A stretch of 64,000 nt of DNA from Pullilachnospira sp963929535 (GTDB lineage Bacteria > Bacillota > Clostridia > Lachnospirales > Lachnospiraceae), in NCBI GenBank assembly GCA_963929535.1, contig CAWVIZ010000010.1, positions 62,001 through 126,000 on the forward strand, written 5' to 3'. The notes under the pieces were generated by a model. It saw only the letters and a list, made by a program, of their open reading frames with translations, was not told the origin of the DNA and did not search any database. The number at the start of each line of letters is the position of its first letter. Position 1 is the first letter of the stretch. Position numbers and translations under genes: made by a program. This document shows positions 1-8,238 of this stretch, piece after piece.

Positions 1-2
1 AT

Positions 3-347
3 ATAACCCTGGCTCCAGGGGAATCCGTGAAGATTCCCACCGGCATCCGGGTGAGGATGGAGCCGGAATGGGTGCTGAAACTGTATCCCAGAAGCGGGCT
101 GGGATTCAAATACCGGCTGCAGCTGAACAACACAGTGGGGATCATTGACAGTGATTATTACGATTCGGATAATGAGGGACATATTTTTGCAAAGCTGACC
201 AATGATACCAGAGAGGGGAAAACTGTAGAGCTGAAACGCGGAGAAGGCTTTATGCAGGGGATCTTCCTGGAATACGGCATCACCGAGGATGATGAGGCCG
301 TGGAAAAGAGAAACGGCGGCTTTGGAAGCACTACAAGAAGAAACTGA
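3..347 (+). CDS. dut: dUTP diphosphatase (dUTPase), 5' end outside window
   Basis: Hydrolyses dUTP to dUMP and pyrophosphate, keeping uracil out of DNA and supplying dUMP for thymidylate synthesis. The reading frame is open from base 3, so the N-terminus lies outside the window; the GTG at 27 is an internal codon, because the residues before it (ITLAPGES) already match the family. Trimeric dUTPase motifs are visible: PRSGLGFKYRLQLNNTVGII, which includes the conserved PRSG and the substrate-binding region ending in D-x-D-Y, and the C-terminal glycine-rich P-loop-like motif RNGGFGSTT that closes over the active site. It ends in its own terminator and is not part of the pst operon. Family assignment is firm. 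Confidence 0.9.
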   Translation: MTLAPGESVKIPTGIRVRMEPEWVLKLYPRSGLGFKYRLQLNNTVGIIDSDYYDSDNEGHIFAKLTNDTREGKTVELKRGEGFMQGIFLEYGITEDDEAVEKRNGGFGSTTRRN

Positions 348-358
348 AAATTCATTTA

Positions 359-397
359 AAAACCGGGAGATTTCCGTAAAAAGAAACTCCCGGTTTT
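359..397 (+). terminator. Intrinsic terminator after dut
   Basis: An 11-bp perfect stem, AAAACCGGGAG (359-369) with CTCCCGGTTTT (387-397), ends in a T-run. It lies just after the dut stop codon and separates dut from pstS. Confidence 0.85.
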
Positions 398-424
398 GCT
401 GTATCCCCTGATTTTTACAATCTG

Positions 425-451
425 TTAACGGTTGTTTACAGAGACTTAACG
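425..451 (+). promoter_or_regulatory. Candidate Pho box upstream of pstS
   Basis: Three TTAACR-like hexamers lie 10-11 bp apart: TTAACG at 425, TTACAG at 436 and TTAACG at 446. PhoP of Firmicutes binds TT(A/T/C)ACA-type hexamers repeated about every 11 bp at phosphate-starvation promoters. A GATACT at about 484 could serve as the -10. The assignment is inferred from repeat spacing and from the pst operon downstream. Confidence 0.6.
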
Positions 452-562
452 GAAAGTTGCGAACAGATTTTTCAATTATAAGCGATACTATACGTGTTCC
501 AAGAGGAGAGAGAACAAATACCTTACTGAACAAAAAGAAGAGGTAAAAAGGAGATTAGTATT

Positions 563-1498
563 ATGAAATTGAAAAAAGTAGCAGCAATTTTTGCAGCATG
601 TGTAATGGGTATGAGTATGGTAGCCTGCGGCGGAAATGATTCCGGAAGCGACAATTCTTCCGCAGCCGAGGATTCCTCCGCAGCGGATGATACCGCAGCC
701 GAGGATACAGGAGACGCAGAGACAACTGAGGAGCCGGCGGAAGAAGAGACAGCCTCTGAAGATATCAGCGGAGCGATCGCTACCGGCGGATCCACCAGCG
801 TGGAGGACGTGATCGGAACTCTCAGCGAGGCATTTATGGAAGAGTATCCGGATGTGGACATTACATATGATCCCAACGGAAGCGGCGCCGGAATCACAGG
901 AGCAGCCGATGGAACATATGATCTGGGGCTTTCCAGCCGTGATTTGAAAGACGAAGAGACCAGCCAGGGCCTGGTCGCCACAACCTTCGCGCTGGATGGT
1001 ATCGCTATCGTAGTACATCCGGACAACACAGTTGCTGATCTGTCTCTGGAGAACATTAAGAAGCTGGCTACCGGAGAGATCACCAACTGGAGTGAGGTGG
1101 GCGGTTCTGACGTGCCGGTGGTTCTTGTAGGGCGTGAGGCAGGAAGCGGTACCAGAGATGGTTTTGAGAGCATCGTAGGTGTAGAGGATGCTTGTGTATA
1201 CGAGCAGGAGCTGACTTCTACCGGAGCCGTTATGGCAGCCGTTGCGGCCAACCCCAATGCTTTCGGATATGTTTCTCTGTCTGCGGTAGATGATACTGTA
1301 AAGATGGTAACTGTTGACGGAGTGGAGGCATCTGAGGCTACTGTTCAGGATGGTTCCTACGCTATTCAGCGTCCCTTCATCTTTGTTACCAAGGAAGGCG
1401 AGGAGCTGACTCCCCAGGCTCAGGCATTTGTAGATTTCGCCACAAGCGATGCCGCTTCCGATCTGATCGCAGGAGCAGGCGCGGTGCCGCTGGCATAA
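563..1498 (+). CDS. pstS: Phosphate ABC transporter, substrate-binding lipoprotein PstS
   Basis: Binds inorganic phosphate outside the cell and delivers it to PstCA. The first 21 residues form a lipoprotein signal peptide with lipobox M-V-A-C; Cys22 is the expected lipidated residue. A linker rich in Asp, Glu, Ser and Ala (about residues 23-70) precedes the periplasmic-binding fold, which starts at G-G-S-T-S and has family motifs such as DPNGSGAG and AGSGTRDGFE, where Ser, Thr and Arg ligate phosphate. The ATG at 563 has AAAGGAG upstream. It is the first gene of pstSCAB-phoU. The 311 aa length is normal. A hairpin directly after the gene probably makes it the most abundant product of the operon. 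Confidence 0.95.
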   Translation: MKLKKVAAIFAACVMGMSMVACGGNDSGSDNSSAAEDSSAADDTAAEDTGDAETTEEPAEEETASEDISGAIATGGSTSVEDVIGTLSEAFMEEYPDVDITYDPNGSGAGITGAADGTYDLGLSSRDLKDEETSQGLVATTFALDGIAIVVHPDNTVADLSLENIKKLATGEITNWSEVGGSDVPVVLVGREAGSGTRDGFESIVGVEDACVYEQELTSTGAVMAAVAANPNAFGYVSLSAVDDTVKMVTVDGVEASEATVQDGSYAIQRPFIFVTKEGEELTPQAQAFVDFATSDAASDLIAGAGAVPLA

Positions 1499-1532
1499 GC
1501 CGGAGAGAAGACAATCGAATAAATTTCTACAG

Positions 1533-1567
1533 ACAAAAGTCACGGAGGTTTCTTCTGTGACTTTTGT
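1533..1567 (+). terminator. Hairpin between pstS and pstC (partial terminator or mRNA stabiliser)
   Basis: An 11-bp perfect stem, ACAAAAGTCAC (1533-1543) with GTGACTTTTGT (1557-1567), encloses a 13-nt loop containing GGAGG. There is no long T-run after it, so it more likely protects the 3' end of pstS mRNA or reduces readthrough than ends transcription completely. Confidence 0.6.
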
Positions 1568-1585
1568 ACGGACAAGGGTGAAAAA

Positions 1586-2458
1586 ATGAAGGTTAAAAAA
1601 ATCGTAGAACATGTGATGAATACGGTATTCTTTGTCTGCGGCATTGTTTCCATCGCTGCGGTTCTGCTGATTACCGTGTACATGATCATTGCCGGAATCC
1701 CGGCGATCAGGGAAGTGGGACTGATTGATTTCCTGTTTGGCACTGTGTGGGCGTCCACTGCATCAGAGCCCAAGTTCGGTATCCTTCCGTTTATCATGAC
1801 CAGCGTCTGGGGTACCCTGGGAGCAATCCTTATCGGAGTTCCCATCGGTCTGATGACTGCGGTATTCCTCTCAAAGATCGCGCCCAGGAATGTGGCGGCG
1901 GTAGTGCGCCCGGCTGTAGAGCTGCTGGCGGGAATCCCCAGTGTTGTATACGGTCTGGTGGGTATGATGGTGCTGGTTCCCGGAATCATGGATCTGTTCA
2001 ATCTGAAAAGCGGAAGCTGTCTGCTGGCAGCTATCCTGGTGCTGGCCATCATGATCCTTCCCAGCATTATTTCCGTCAGTGAGACTGCGCTGAACGCAGT
2101 GCCCAAAGAGTATGAGGAAGCCAGCCTGGGACTGGGCGCCACTTGGATCGAAACCATTTTCAAAGTAAGTATTCCCGCGGCAAAAAGCGGTATTGTGGCG
2201 GGTATCGTGCTGGGTGTGGGACGTGCCATCGGCGAGGCCATGGCTGTCATGATGGTGGCCGGAAACGTTGCCAATATGCCGGGACTGTTCACCAGTGTCC
2301 GTTTCCTTACCACAGCAATTGCCAGTGAGATGAGTTATGCCGCGGACGGCAGTCTCCAGAGAAACGCACTGTTCAGTATCGGTCTGGTGCTGTTTATCTT
2401 TATCATGATCATCAACGCACTTCTGGGACTTGTACTGAAGAAGGGAGAAGATAAGTAA
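1586..2458 (+). CDS. pstC: Phosphate ABC transporter permease PstC
   Basis: One of the two membrane subunits of the high-affinity phosphate importer. The 290 aa hold about six hydrophobic segments: an N-terminal one (residues about 14-35), then the permease core. The typical coupling motif for the ATPase, E-A-x(2)-L-G-A-T-W, is seen as YEEASLGLGATWIETI, and the G-I-P-S-V-V-Y-G segment typical of PstC/PstA lies in the preceding helix. Its stop overlaps the pstA start (TAATG), so the two are translationally coupled. Confidence 0.95.
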   Translation: MKVKKIVEHVMNTVFFVCGIVSIAAVLLITVYMIIAGIPAIREVGLIDFLFGTVWASTASEPKFGILPFIMTSVWGTLGAILIGVPIGLMTAVFLSKIAPRNVAAVVRPAVELLAGIPSVVYGLVGMMVLVPGIMDLFNLKSGSCLLAAILVLAIMILPSIISVSETALNAVPKEYEEASLGLGATWIETIFKVSIPAAKSGIVAGIVLGVGRAIGEAMAVMMVAGNVANMPGLFTSVRFLTTAIASEMSYAADGSLQRNALFSIGLVLFIFIMIINALLGLVLKKGEDK

Positions 2459-3309
2459 TGAAGCGGGGAAGAAAACTGAAGGGAAATATTTTAAAAGGCA
2501 TCATTTATTTCTGTGCGGGATTTACGGTTCTTCTGCTGGTGGCTATCCTGGGATATATCTTTGTGAGAGGACTGCCCCATGTGACCTGGGAATTTTTAAG
2601 TACAAAACCCAGCCATATCCGGGATACCATAGGAATACTTCCCAATATCCTGAATACGTTATATATTATCCTGCTGACCCTGCTGATCGCGCTGCCCCTG
2701 GGAGTGGGAGCCGCCGTGTACCTGAATGAGTACGCTTCCAACAAGAAGCTGGCCAGAGCCATTGAGTTTACTACAGAGACACTTGCGGGAATCCCCAGCA
2801 TCATTTTTGGTCTGGTGGGTATGCTGGTATTCGTCAAGGTACTGGGATTCGGAAGCAGTCTGCTTTCCGGAAGCCTTACCCTGGTGATCATGATCCTGCC
2901 CACCATTATCCGTACCACCCAGGAGAGTCTGAAAACTGTCCCTGCCAGCTATCGGGAGGGAGCTCTGGGTCTGGGGGCTACAAAATGGTATATGATCCGT
3001 ACCATTGTGCTTCCTTCTTCCATCAGCGGTATCGTCACCGGCTGTATCCTGGCTGTGGGACGTATTGTGGGTGAGAGCGCGGCGCTGCTGTTTACTGCCG
3101 GAAGCGCCACAGTGATCGCGGATAACATTATTGAGGCGTACACAAGAGGCGGCGGAACCCTTTCTGTTGCGCTGTATATGTACGCGTCAGAGCGGGCGGA
3201 GTTCGATGTGGCGTTTGCCATCGCCTCCATTCTGCTGATCATGGTATTTATTCTGAATATCGCGGCAAAGCTGGTCGCCAAGTTTTTGGATAAGGAGAAA
3301 CAGGGATGA
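2458..3309 (+). CDS. pstA: Phosphate ABC transporter permease PstA
   Basis: Second membrane subunit of the phosphate importer. The 283 aa have an N-terminal membrane segment (about residues 15-37) and a permease domain with the PstA signature AGIPSIIFGLVGM and the coupling motif YREGALGLGATKWYMI that docks on PstB. ATG 2458 overlaps the pstC stop, and its own stop overlaps the pstB start as ATGA (3306-3309), consistent with equal production of the transporter subunits. Confidence 0.95.
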   Translation: MKRGRKLKGNILKGIIYFCAGFTVLLLVAILGYIFVRGLPHVTWEFLSTKPSHIRDTIGILPNILNTLYIILLTLLIALPLGVGAAVYLNEYASNKKLARAIEFTTETLAGIPSIIFGLVGMLVFVKVLGFGSSLLSGSLTLVIMILPTIIRTTQESLKTVPASYREGALGLGATKWYMIRTIVLPSSISGIVTGCILAVGRIVGESAALLFTAGSATVIADNIIEAYTRGGGTLSVALYMYASERAEFDVAFAIASILLIMVFILNIAAKLVAKFLDKEKQG

Positions 3310-4064
3310 ACAATACGATAATAAAGTCCTCCGACCTGCACCTGTATTACGGGGAGAGCGAGGCGCTGAAGGGCATCAATATTGAGATTGCCCAGAATGA
3401 GATCACGGCCCTTATCGGACCTTCAGGATGTGGCAAATCCACATTCTTAAAAACACTGAACAGGATGAACGATCTGGTGCCGGGAGTAAGGATCACCGGA
3501 GAGGTGACACTGAAGGGCAAGGACATTTTCGCGAAGGATGTGGATGTGACCCAGCTTCGCCGTCAGGTAGGAATGGTGTTCCAGAAACCCAATCCGTTCC
3601 CCAAGAGCATCTATGACAATGTAGCTTACGGTCCCCGTCTCCATGGAGAACACAGCAAGGCCCAGCTGGATGAGCTGGTGGAAAAATCCCTGCGGGGAGC
3701 GGCTCTGTGGGACGAGGTGAAGGATCGTCTGAAAAAGAGCGCCATGGGGCTGTCCGGAGGACAGCAGCAGCGTCTCTGCATCGCCAGAGCCCTGGCTGTA
3801 CAGCCGGATGTGCTGCTGATGGATGAACCCACCAGCGCCCTGGATCCGGGAAGTACCCTGAAGATCGAGGATCTGATGGCTGAACTGAAAAAAGAATATA
3901 CGGTGGTTATCGTTACTCATAATATGCAGCAGGCCAGCCGTATTTCCGATAAAACCGCGTTCTTTCTGCTGGGAGAGCTGATCGAATACGGGACCACACA
4001 GCAGATCTTCTCCAATCCGAAGGAGAAGAAAACGGAAGAGTATATTACAGGCCGGTTCGGCTGA
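3306..4064 (+). CDS. pstB: Phosphate ABC transporter ATPase PstB
   Basis: Energises phosphate import by ATP hydrolysis. All ABC motifs are intact: Walker A GPSGCGKST at residues 38-46, Q-loop in VFQKPNPFP, signature LSGGQQQR from residue 149, Walker B LLMDEP with Asp173 and Glu174, D-loop SALD and the switch His in VTHNMQQA. The 252 aa length is standard. The PstB-specific KPNPFP segment separates it from other ABC ATPases. It is coupled to pstA by ATGA and followed by phoU. Confidence 0.97.
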   Translation: MNNTIIKSSDLHLYYGESEALKGINIEIAQNEITALIGPSGCGKSTFLKTLNRMNDLVPGVRITGEVTLKGKDIFAKDVDVTQLRRQVGMVFQKPNPFPKSIYDNVAYGPRLHGEHSKAQLDELVEKSLRGAALWDEVKDRLKKSAMGLSGGQQQRLCIARALAVQPDVLLMDEPTSALDPGSTLKIEDLMAELKKEYTVVIVTHNMQQASRISDKTAFFLLGELIEYGTTQQIFSNPKEKKTEEYITGRFG

Positions 4065-4083
4065 TGATTTTGGGAGAGTGGAA

Positions 4084-4734
4084 ATGAGAGGAAATTATAC
4101 GAGAGAATTGGACAGACTGAGCGCAAAGGTTCAGGAGATGGGAACCGCCATCGGCAAAGCGGTTCTGAAAACCAAAGACGCTGTGGATCATATGGATGTG
4201 AAGATGGCGCAGGAGCTGATCGATGGCGACGATGTGTTCGATCAGATGAACCGGGACATTGAGCAGGAGTGCCTGAATGTTGTGGTGACCCAGGCTCCTG
4301 TCGCGGGGGACTGGAGACGTCTGGCATCCATTATGAGAATGATCTCTGATCTGGAGCGGATCGCAGATCACTGCAGCGATATCGCAGAGTATCTGCTGAA
4401 GCTGTCCAAATCTGATGCGGTGGAGCTGCCGGTGAATTTCGACAACATGTTCCAGCTGGTGTATGAGATGCTGAATGCCACAGTAAAAGCGTTCGTAAGC
4501 CTGGATACGGAAGCGGCCATTGCCGCGGCCAACCGGGATGATATACAGGATGATTACTTTGACACCACAGTGGAGGAGCTGACCAGTCTGATGAAAGGGG
4601 ATCCGGCTCATGTGGAGCAGTATGTGGACTATCTGATGATCGCCAAATACCTGGAGCGGATGGCGGATCACACCACCAATCTGGCAGAGTGGATCGCCTA
4701 TCTGGCCAAAGGGGAGCTGGAAAGTATCCAGTAA
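4084..4734 (+). CDS. phoU: Phosphate signalling protein PhoU
   Basis: Cytoplasmic all-helical protein that links PstSCAB activity to the phosphate-sensing kinase and represses the Pho response when phosphate is plentiful. It has two PhoU repeats, each with an E-R-(I/M)-A-D-H motif: DLERIADHC in the first half and LERMADHTTNLAEW in the second, the sites that bind metal clusters in solved structures. ATG 4084 is preferred over GTG 4078 because GGGAG at 4072-4076 is 7 nt before the ATG but touches the GTG. 216 aa. Last gene of the pst operon, followed by a strong terminator. Confidence 0.93.
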   Translation: MRGNYTRELDRLSAKVQEMGTAIGKAVLKTKDAVDHMDVKMAQELIDGDDVFDQMNRDIEQECLNVVVTQAPVAGDWRRLASIMRMISDLERIADHCSDIAEYLLKLSKSDAVELPVNFDNMFQLVYEMLNATVKAFVSLDTEAAIAAANRDDIQDDYFDTTVEELTSLMKGDPAHVEQYVDYLMIAKYLERMADHTTNLAEWIAYLAKGELESIQ

Positions 4735-4745
4735 AAGGATGGAGC

Positions 4746-4791
4746 GAAGAACGCTGTATGCGACCGGCATACAGCGTTCTTCACTTTCCGT
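4746..4791. terminator. Bidirectional terminator between phoU and the DUF1292 gene
   Basis: A 16-bp perfect stem (4746-4761 with 4767-4782) with the 5-nt loop GACCG. A T-rich tract follows on the plus strand. It lies between convergent genes, so it can serve both. Confidence 0.85.
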
Positions 4792-4801
4792 TTTTCAGTT
4801 T

Positions 4802-5170
4802 CTACAGATCCTCTCCGTCTACGATCTCATCATATTCAGCCTTGTCCAGCAGCTCATCGAAGGCGTCAGCGGCGATCTCATATTCATCATCGTCCAGAAT
4901 ATTCTCCAGCTGAGGCTGCTGTCCCTCTTCCTGGGAGAAACGGTACAGAAAAACTTCTCCGTCCTGATTCTCTCCGTTTTCATCCAGAGGCAGCAGGGCG
5001 ATATATTTATGCTCTCCGGCAGGGAAGATGGTGAGAACCGCGCATTCCAGTTCCGTATCATCGTCCAGTGTCAGGGTGACAGTGGCGTTGGGATTGGAGA
5101 AATCCAGATTGCAGTCATCGCCGCAGGAAGCGCAGTCTCCGCTGCAGGTGGTCTTTTCAACATCACTCAT
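4802..5170 (-). CDS. DUF1292 family protein with N-terminal Cys cluster
   Basis: Small acidic cytoplasmic protein (122 aa) of the DUF1292 family, which is common in Firmicutes and has no established biochemical role. The DUF1292 part starts near residue 25 (VTLTLDDDTELECAVL) and includes the typical segment in which a lipid- or protein-like core alternates with Asp/Glu. The first 20 residues hold a compact cysteine motif, C-x3-C-x2-C-x3-C (Cys9, 13, 16, 20), which could bind a metal. The C-terminus is strongly acidic. The start codon at 5170 has AGAGGA upstream on the minus strand. It stands alone, convergent with phoU. Confidence 0.8.
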   Translation of the reverse strand: MSDVEKTTCSGDCASCGDDCNLDFSNPNATVTLTLDDDTELECAVLTIFPAGEHKYIALLPLDENGENQDGEVFLYRFSQEEGQQPQLENILDDDEYEIAADAFDELLDKAEYDEIVDGEDL

Positions 5171-5335
5171 GGGTAAATCCTCTTTCTTTCCATAAAATAA
5201 ACGTAACAGCAGTGCTACATGTCCCGGAACCGTTCCAAAGACTATCTATACTTTACCAGAAGGGAATGGGAAAAGCAATGGGAAACGAAAATATGGCAAT
5301 GCTGTAAAGTTTTACTTAAACAAAGCGATTCCCTA

Positions 5336-5364
5336 TTGACGGACGGAAATTGTAGTTTTATACT
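5336..5364 (+). promoter_or_regulatory. Sigma-A promoter for ilvE
   Basis: TTGACG (5336-5341), 17-bp spacer, TATACT (5359-5364), 65 bp before the ilvE start codon. No T-box or other leader motif is evident in the short untranslated region. Confidence 0.8.
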
Positions 5365-5428
5365 TAAATCATGTTTTCGGAAGACCGAACTTTCCGGATA
5401 AAGTTTGCCAAAGGCAGGAGGAGATATT

Positions 5429-6493
5429 ATGGATATCAAATTTATTAAAAGAGAACAGCTTCAGGAAAAACCGGATCAGACGAAGCTGGGATTTGGAAAA
5501 TATTTTACCGATTATATGTTCGTTATGGATTATGACGAAGGACAGGGCTGGCACGATGCCACCATTATGCCCTACGGCCCCCTGCCCATGCTGCCGGCTA
5601 CAGTAGTGCTCCACTACGCACAGGAAACCTTTGAGGGCCTGAAAGCCTACAGAAGAGCAGACGGCAGGATCCAGCTTTTCCGTCCGGAGATGAATGCCAG
5701 ACGTATGATCCGTTCCAACGAGCGGCTCTGCATGGCCACCGTGCCGGAGGAGATGTTTGTGGAAGCTGTGAAGGCGCTGGTGAAGGTGGAGGAGGACTGG
5801 GTTCCTTCAGAGCCGGAGACCTCCCTGTATATCCGTCCCTTTGAGTTTGCTGTGGAGTCCACTCTGGGAGTGCATCAGGCAAAGTCTTACAAGTTTGTGA
5901 TCATTCTCTCACCGGTGGGAGCCTACTATGAAGAAGGTCTGGATCCCGTGAAGATCATGGTGGAGGATGAGTATGTAAGAGCTGTGAAGGGCGGTACCGG
6001 ATTTGCCAAGTGCGGAGGCAATTATGCCGGTTCTCTGATCGGCCAGACGAAGGCAGAGAAGGCAGGCTGCGCCCAGGTGCTGTGGCTGGACGGTGAGCAG
6101 AGAAAGTATGTGGAGGAAGTGGGATCCATGAACATCATGTTCAAGATTGACGGAGAGATCTACACTGCTCCCATCGAAGGCACGGTTCTTCCCGGAGTTA
6201 CCAGAGATTCCATTATCCATATCCTGAAGGACTGGGGATATAAAGTAAATGAGACGCATCTGGCTATCGACGATCTGATGCAGGCCGGAAGGGAGGGCCG
6301 TCTGGAAGAGGTATTTGGAACAGGAACGGCTGCGGTGATCTCTCCGGTTGGCGGTCTGGTATATAAGAACGAGGAGATTACTGTGAACGGCTTCCGGATT
6401 GGTGAGCTCACCCAGAAGCTGTACGACTACCTTACCGGAATCCAGTGGGGAAAAGAAGAAGACAAGTACGGCTGGACTACGCTGGTGGATTAA
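5429..6493 (+). CDS. ilvE: Branched-chain amino acid aminotransferase
   Basis: Transfers the amino group between glutamate and the keto acids of leucine, isoleucine and valine (PLP enzyme, fold type IV). The sequence belongs to the group similar to eukaryotic BCATs: it has LYIRPFEFA near residue 130 and the PLP-lysine motif GGTGFAKCGGNYAGS, with the lysine in F-A-K. A C-terminal GTGTAAVISPVG segment contacts the PLP phosphate. ATG 5429 is chosen because AGGAGG lies at 5416-5421; an upstream TTG at 5405 has no site. 354 aa is normal. Monocistronic, with its own promoter and terminator. Confidence 0.93.
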   Translation: MDIKFIKREQLQEKPDQTKLGFGKYFTDYMFVMDYDEGQGWHDATIMPYGPLPMLPATVVLHYAQETFEGLKAYRRADGRIQLFRPEMNARRMIRSNERLCMATVPEEMFVEAVKALVKVEEDWVPSEPETSLYIRPFEFAVESTLGVHQAKSYKFVIILSPVGAYYEEGLDPVKIMVEDEYVRAVKGGTGFAKCGGNYAGSLIGQTKAEKAGCAQVLWLDGEQRKYVEEVGSMNIMFKIDGEIYTAPIEGTVLPGVTRDSIIHILKDWGYKVNETHLAIDDLMQAGREGRLEEVFGTGTAAVISPVGGLVYKNEEITVNGFRIGELTQKLYDYLTGIQWGKEEDKYGWTTLVD

Positions 6494-6526
6494 GCAGACG
6501 GAATTTGCCGGAAGAAAACAGAAGGA

Positions 6527-6559
6527 AAGCGCTGCGGTTCATACCCGCGGCGCTTTTTT
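6527..6559 (+). terminator. Intrinsic terminator after ilvE
   Basis: Stem AAGCGCTGCGG (6527-6537) with CCGCGGCGCTT (6545-6555), one G-T wobble, followed by six T. Confidence 0.85.
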
Positions 6560-6641
6560 CAGGGATAGCCTGCCTGGCGGCTCAGGGAACGGAAAGATGC
6601 AGCCAGGGGAACGGGAAGACAGTGAAAAGGAGACAGAAAGA

Positions 6642-8114
6642 ATGGATCAGAACAGAACGCCGCTTCTGGATGCGCTGGTGGCATACACAGAAGAACGGCC
6701 GGCTTATTTTAAGATACCGGGACATCGGTATGAGAGAGGGATCAGTTCCCGCTGGAGGAAGTGGACCGGGGACGGCATATTTCGCTTTGACCTGACGGAG
6801 GCAGAAGGACTGGATGACCTGCATTGCCCTCAGGGAGTGATCCGGGAGGCTCAGGAGCTTACAGCGGAGGTCTTCGGTGCCCGGAAGAGTTATTTTCTGG
6901 TAAATGGCACCACCTGCGGCAATGAGGCCATGCTGCTGGCCGCCGCAGGGGAAGGGGAGGAGGTTCTGGTTCCCAGAAACGCCCACAAGTCCGTGCTGAT
7001 GGGATTGATCCTGGGGGGAGCCAGACCGGTCTGGCTGATGCCGGAGATTGACCGGAAAACGGGGCTGTGCGGAGTGATCACCCCTCAGGCAGTGGAGGAG
7101 GGACTGAGCGCCCATCCCAACTGCCATGCTGTTTTTCTGGTGAGCCCGACTTATTACGGTGTTTGCAGCGATGTGGCATCCATCGCAGAGGTATGCCACA
7201 GACACCGGGCCATCCTGTTGGTGGACGAGGCTCATGGTGGTCATCTTTACTTCAGTGAAAAGCTTCCCAGGGGGGCGATCCTCCAGGGGGCGGATCTCTG
7301 TGCCCAGAGTATGCACAAGGTGACAGGCTCTCTGACCCAGAGCTCTCTGCTCCATGTGGGGTCTGACCGGGTGGATGAGGCCCGTCTTGCAGGAAGTCTT
7401 CGCATGGTGCAGAGCACCAGCCCATCCTATCTTTTGATGACATCCCTGGATGCGGCAAGATATGAGCTGGCCCTGCACGGAAGGGAGATGATGGAACGGG
7501 CCCGGGTCCTGGCGGAGACAGCCAGAGAAAGGATCGGGAAAATCCCTGGGATCCGGTGTTACGGGAAAGAGATCCTGGGAGATGCTGTCTTTGATCTGGA
7601 TCCCACCCGGCTGGTGATCACAGCCTCTGAACTGGGGATGACGGGATATCAGCTGGCAGATGTTCTGTACGATGGGTACAGGGTGGGAATGGAGCTGGCT
7701 GACGACCGTCATGTGGTGGCTGTGGTCACTTATGCCAATGAGGAAAAAGAACTGGAACAGCTGGGAAACGCTCTCGAGGATATCAGCAGAAGATATCACG
7801 AAACAGGTGGGGAAATTCTGCCCTCCTGCGTTTCGGGTTCCTCCATTCCCTGTCTTCCGGAATATGTGTGCAGTCCGCGAAGGGCCTGGTTTTTGAAAAA
7901 ACGTACGATTCCCTGGGAGAAGGCTGCAGGTATGGTGGCAGGGGAAGCTCTGATCCCTTACCCGCCGGGAATCCCTCTGGTAAATCCGGGAGAAAGGATC
8001 AGCCGGGAAATCTGGGAGTATATGGAACGTTACCGGAAGGCAGGCCTTCCCTTCCACGGGCCGGCTGATGAAAAATTATCCACTTTTCAGATAATTCCGG
8101 AAGAAACTCTGTGA
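6642..8114 (+). CDS. Orn/Lys/Arg decarboxylase family protein (probable arginine or lysine decarboxylase)
   Basis: PLP enzyme of fold type I that decarboxylates a basic amino acid to a polyamine precursor; substrate cannot be told from sequence. Visible landmarks: KIPGHRYERG at the N-terminus, the T-C-G-N-E segment that holds PLP, LLVDEAHGGH with the Asp that pairs with the PLP pyridine nitrogen, and SMHKVTGSLTQSS containing the PLP lysine. About 490 aa matches the short Bacillus SpeA/YaaO type that lacks the N-terminal wing domain of the E. coli enzymes. ATG 6642 is preceded by AAGGAG; the longer open frame upstream runs through the ilvE terminator and is not coding. Confidence 0.87.
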   Translation: MDQNRTPLLDALVAYTEERPAYFKIPGHRYERGISSRWRKWTGDGIFRFDLTEAEGLDDLHCPQGVIREAQELTAEVFGARKSYFLVNGTTCGNEAMLLAAAGEGEEVLVPRNAHKSVLMGLILGGARPVWLMPEIDRKTGLCGVITPQAVEEGLSAHPNCHAVFLVSPTYYGVCSDVASIAEVCHRHRAILLVDEAHGGHLYFSEKLPRGAILQGADLCAQSMHKVTGSLTQSSLLHVGSDRVDEARLAGSLRMVQSTSPSYLLMTSLDAARYELALHGREMMERARVLAETARERIGKIPGIRCYGKEILGDAVFDLDPTRLVITASELGMTGYQLADVLYDGYRVGMELADDRHVVAVVTYANEEKELEQLGNALEDISRRYHETGGEILPSCVSGSSIPCLPEYVCSPRRAWFLKKRTIPWEKAAGMVAGEALIPYPPGIPLVNPGERISREIWEYMERYRKAGLPFHGPADEKLSTFQIIPEETL

Positions 8115-8133
8115 CGCAGCCCCCATGACATGA

Positions 8134-8139
8134 TATAAT
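8134..8139 (+). promoter_or_regulatory. Probable -10 element for the exonuclease III gene
   Basis: A perfect TATAAT at 8134-8139, 105 bp before the start codon. The -35 position (GTGACG at 8111-8116) is a poor match, so the promoter is tentative. Confidence 0.4.
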
Positions 8140-8238
8140 GAACTAGAGCGAGTCGGAGAAAGGGAGAGCCTGCTCCGGACCAGCGGCGAATGAGGCTGCG
8201 GCCGAAGGCGGTGGCATAATGAGATGGAGGACAAAGGA

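Noticed and set aside
4739..5176. Plus-strand frame of 145 codons opposite the DUF1292 gene
   Set aside because: The minus frame has a recognised domain and a ribosome site; the plus frame runs through the phoU terminator.
5171..5428. Possible T-box or riboswitch in front of ilvE
   Set aside because: The leader after the promoter is only about 60 nt, without a T-box sequence or terminator-antiterminator pair.
6582..8057. 491-codon open frame on the minus strand opposite the decarboxylase gene
   Set aside because: It is antisense to a well-supported enzyme, has no family motifs or ribosome site, and reflects codon bias of the sense gene. The same holds for long minus frames at 488-1612, 8948-10567, 32403-33956, 41009-42415 and 54873-55964.
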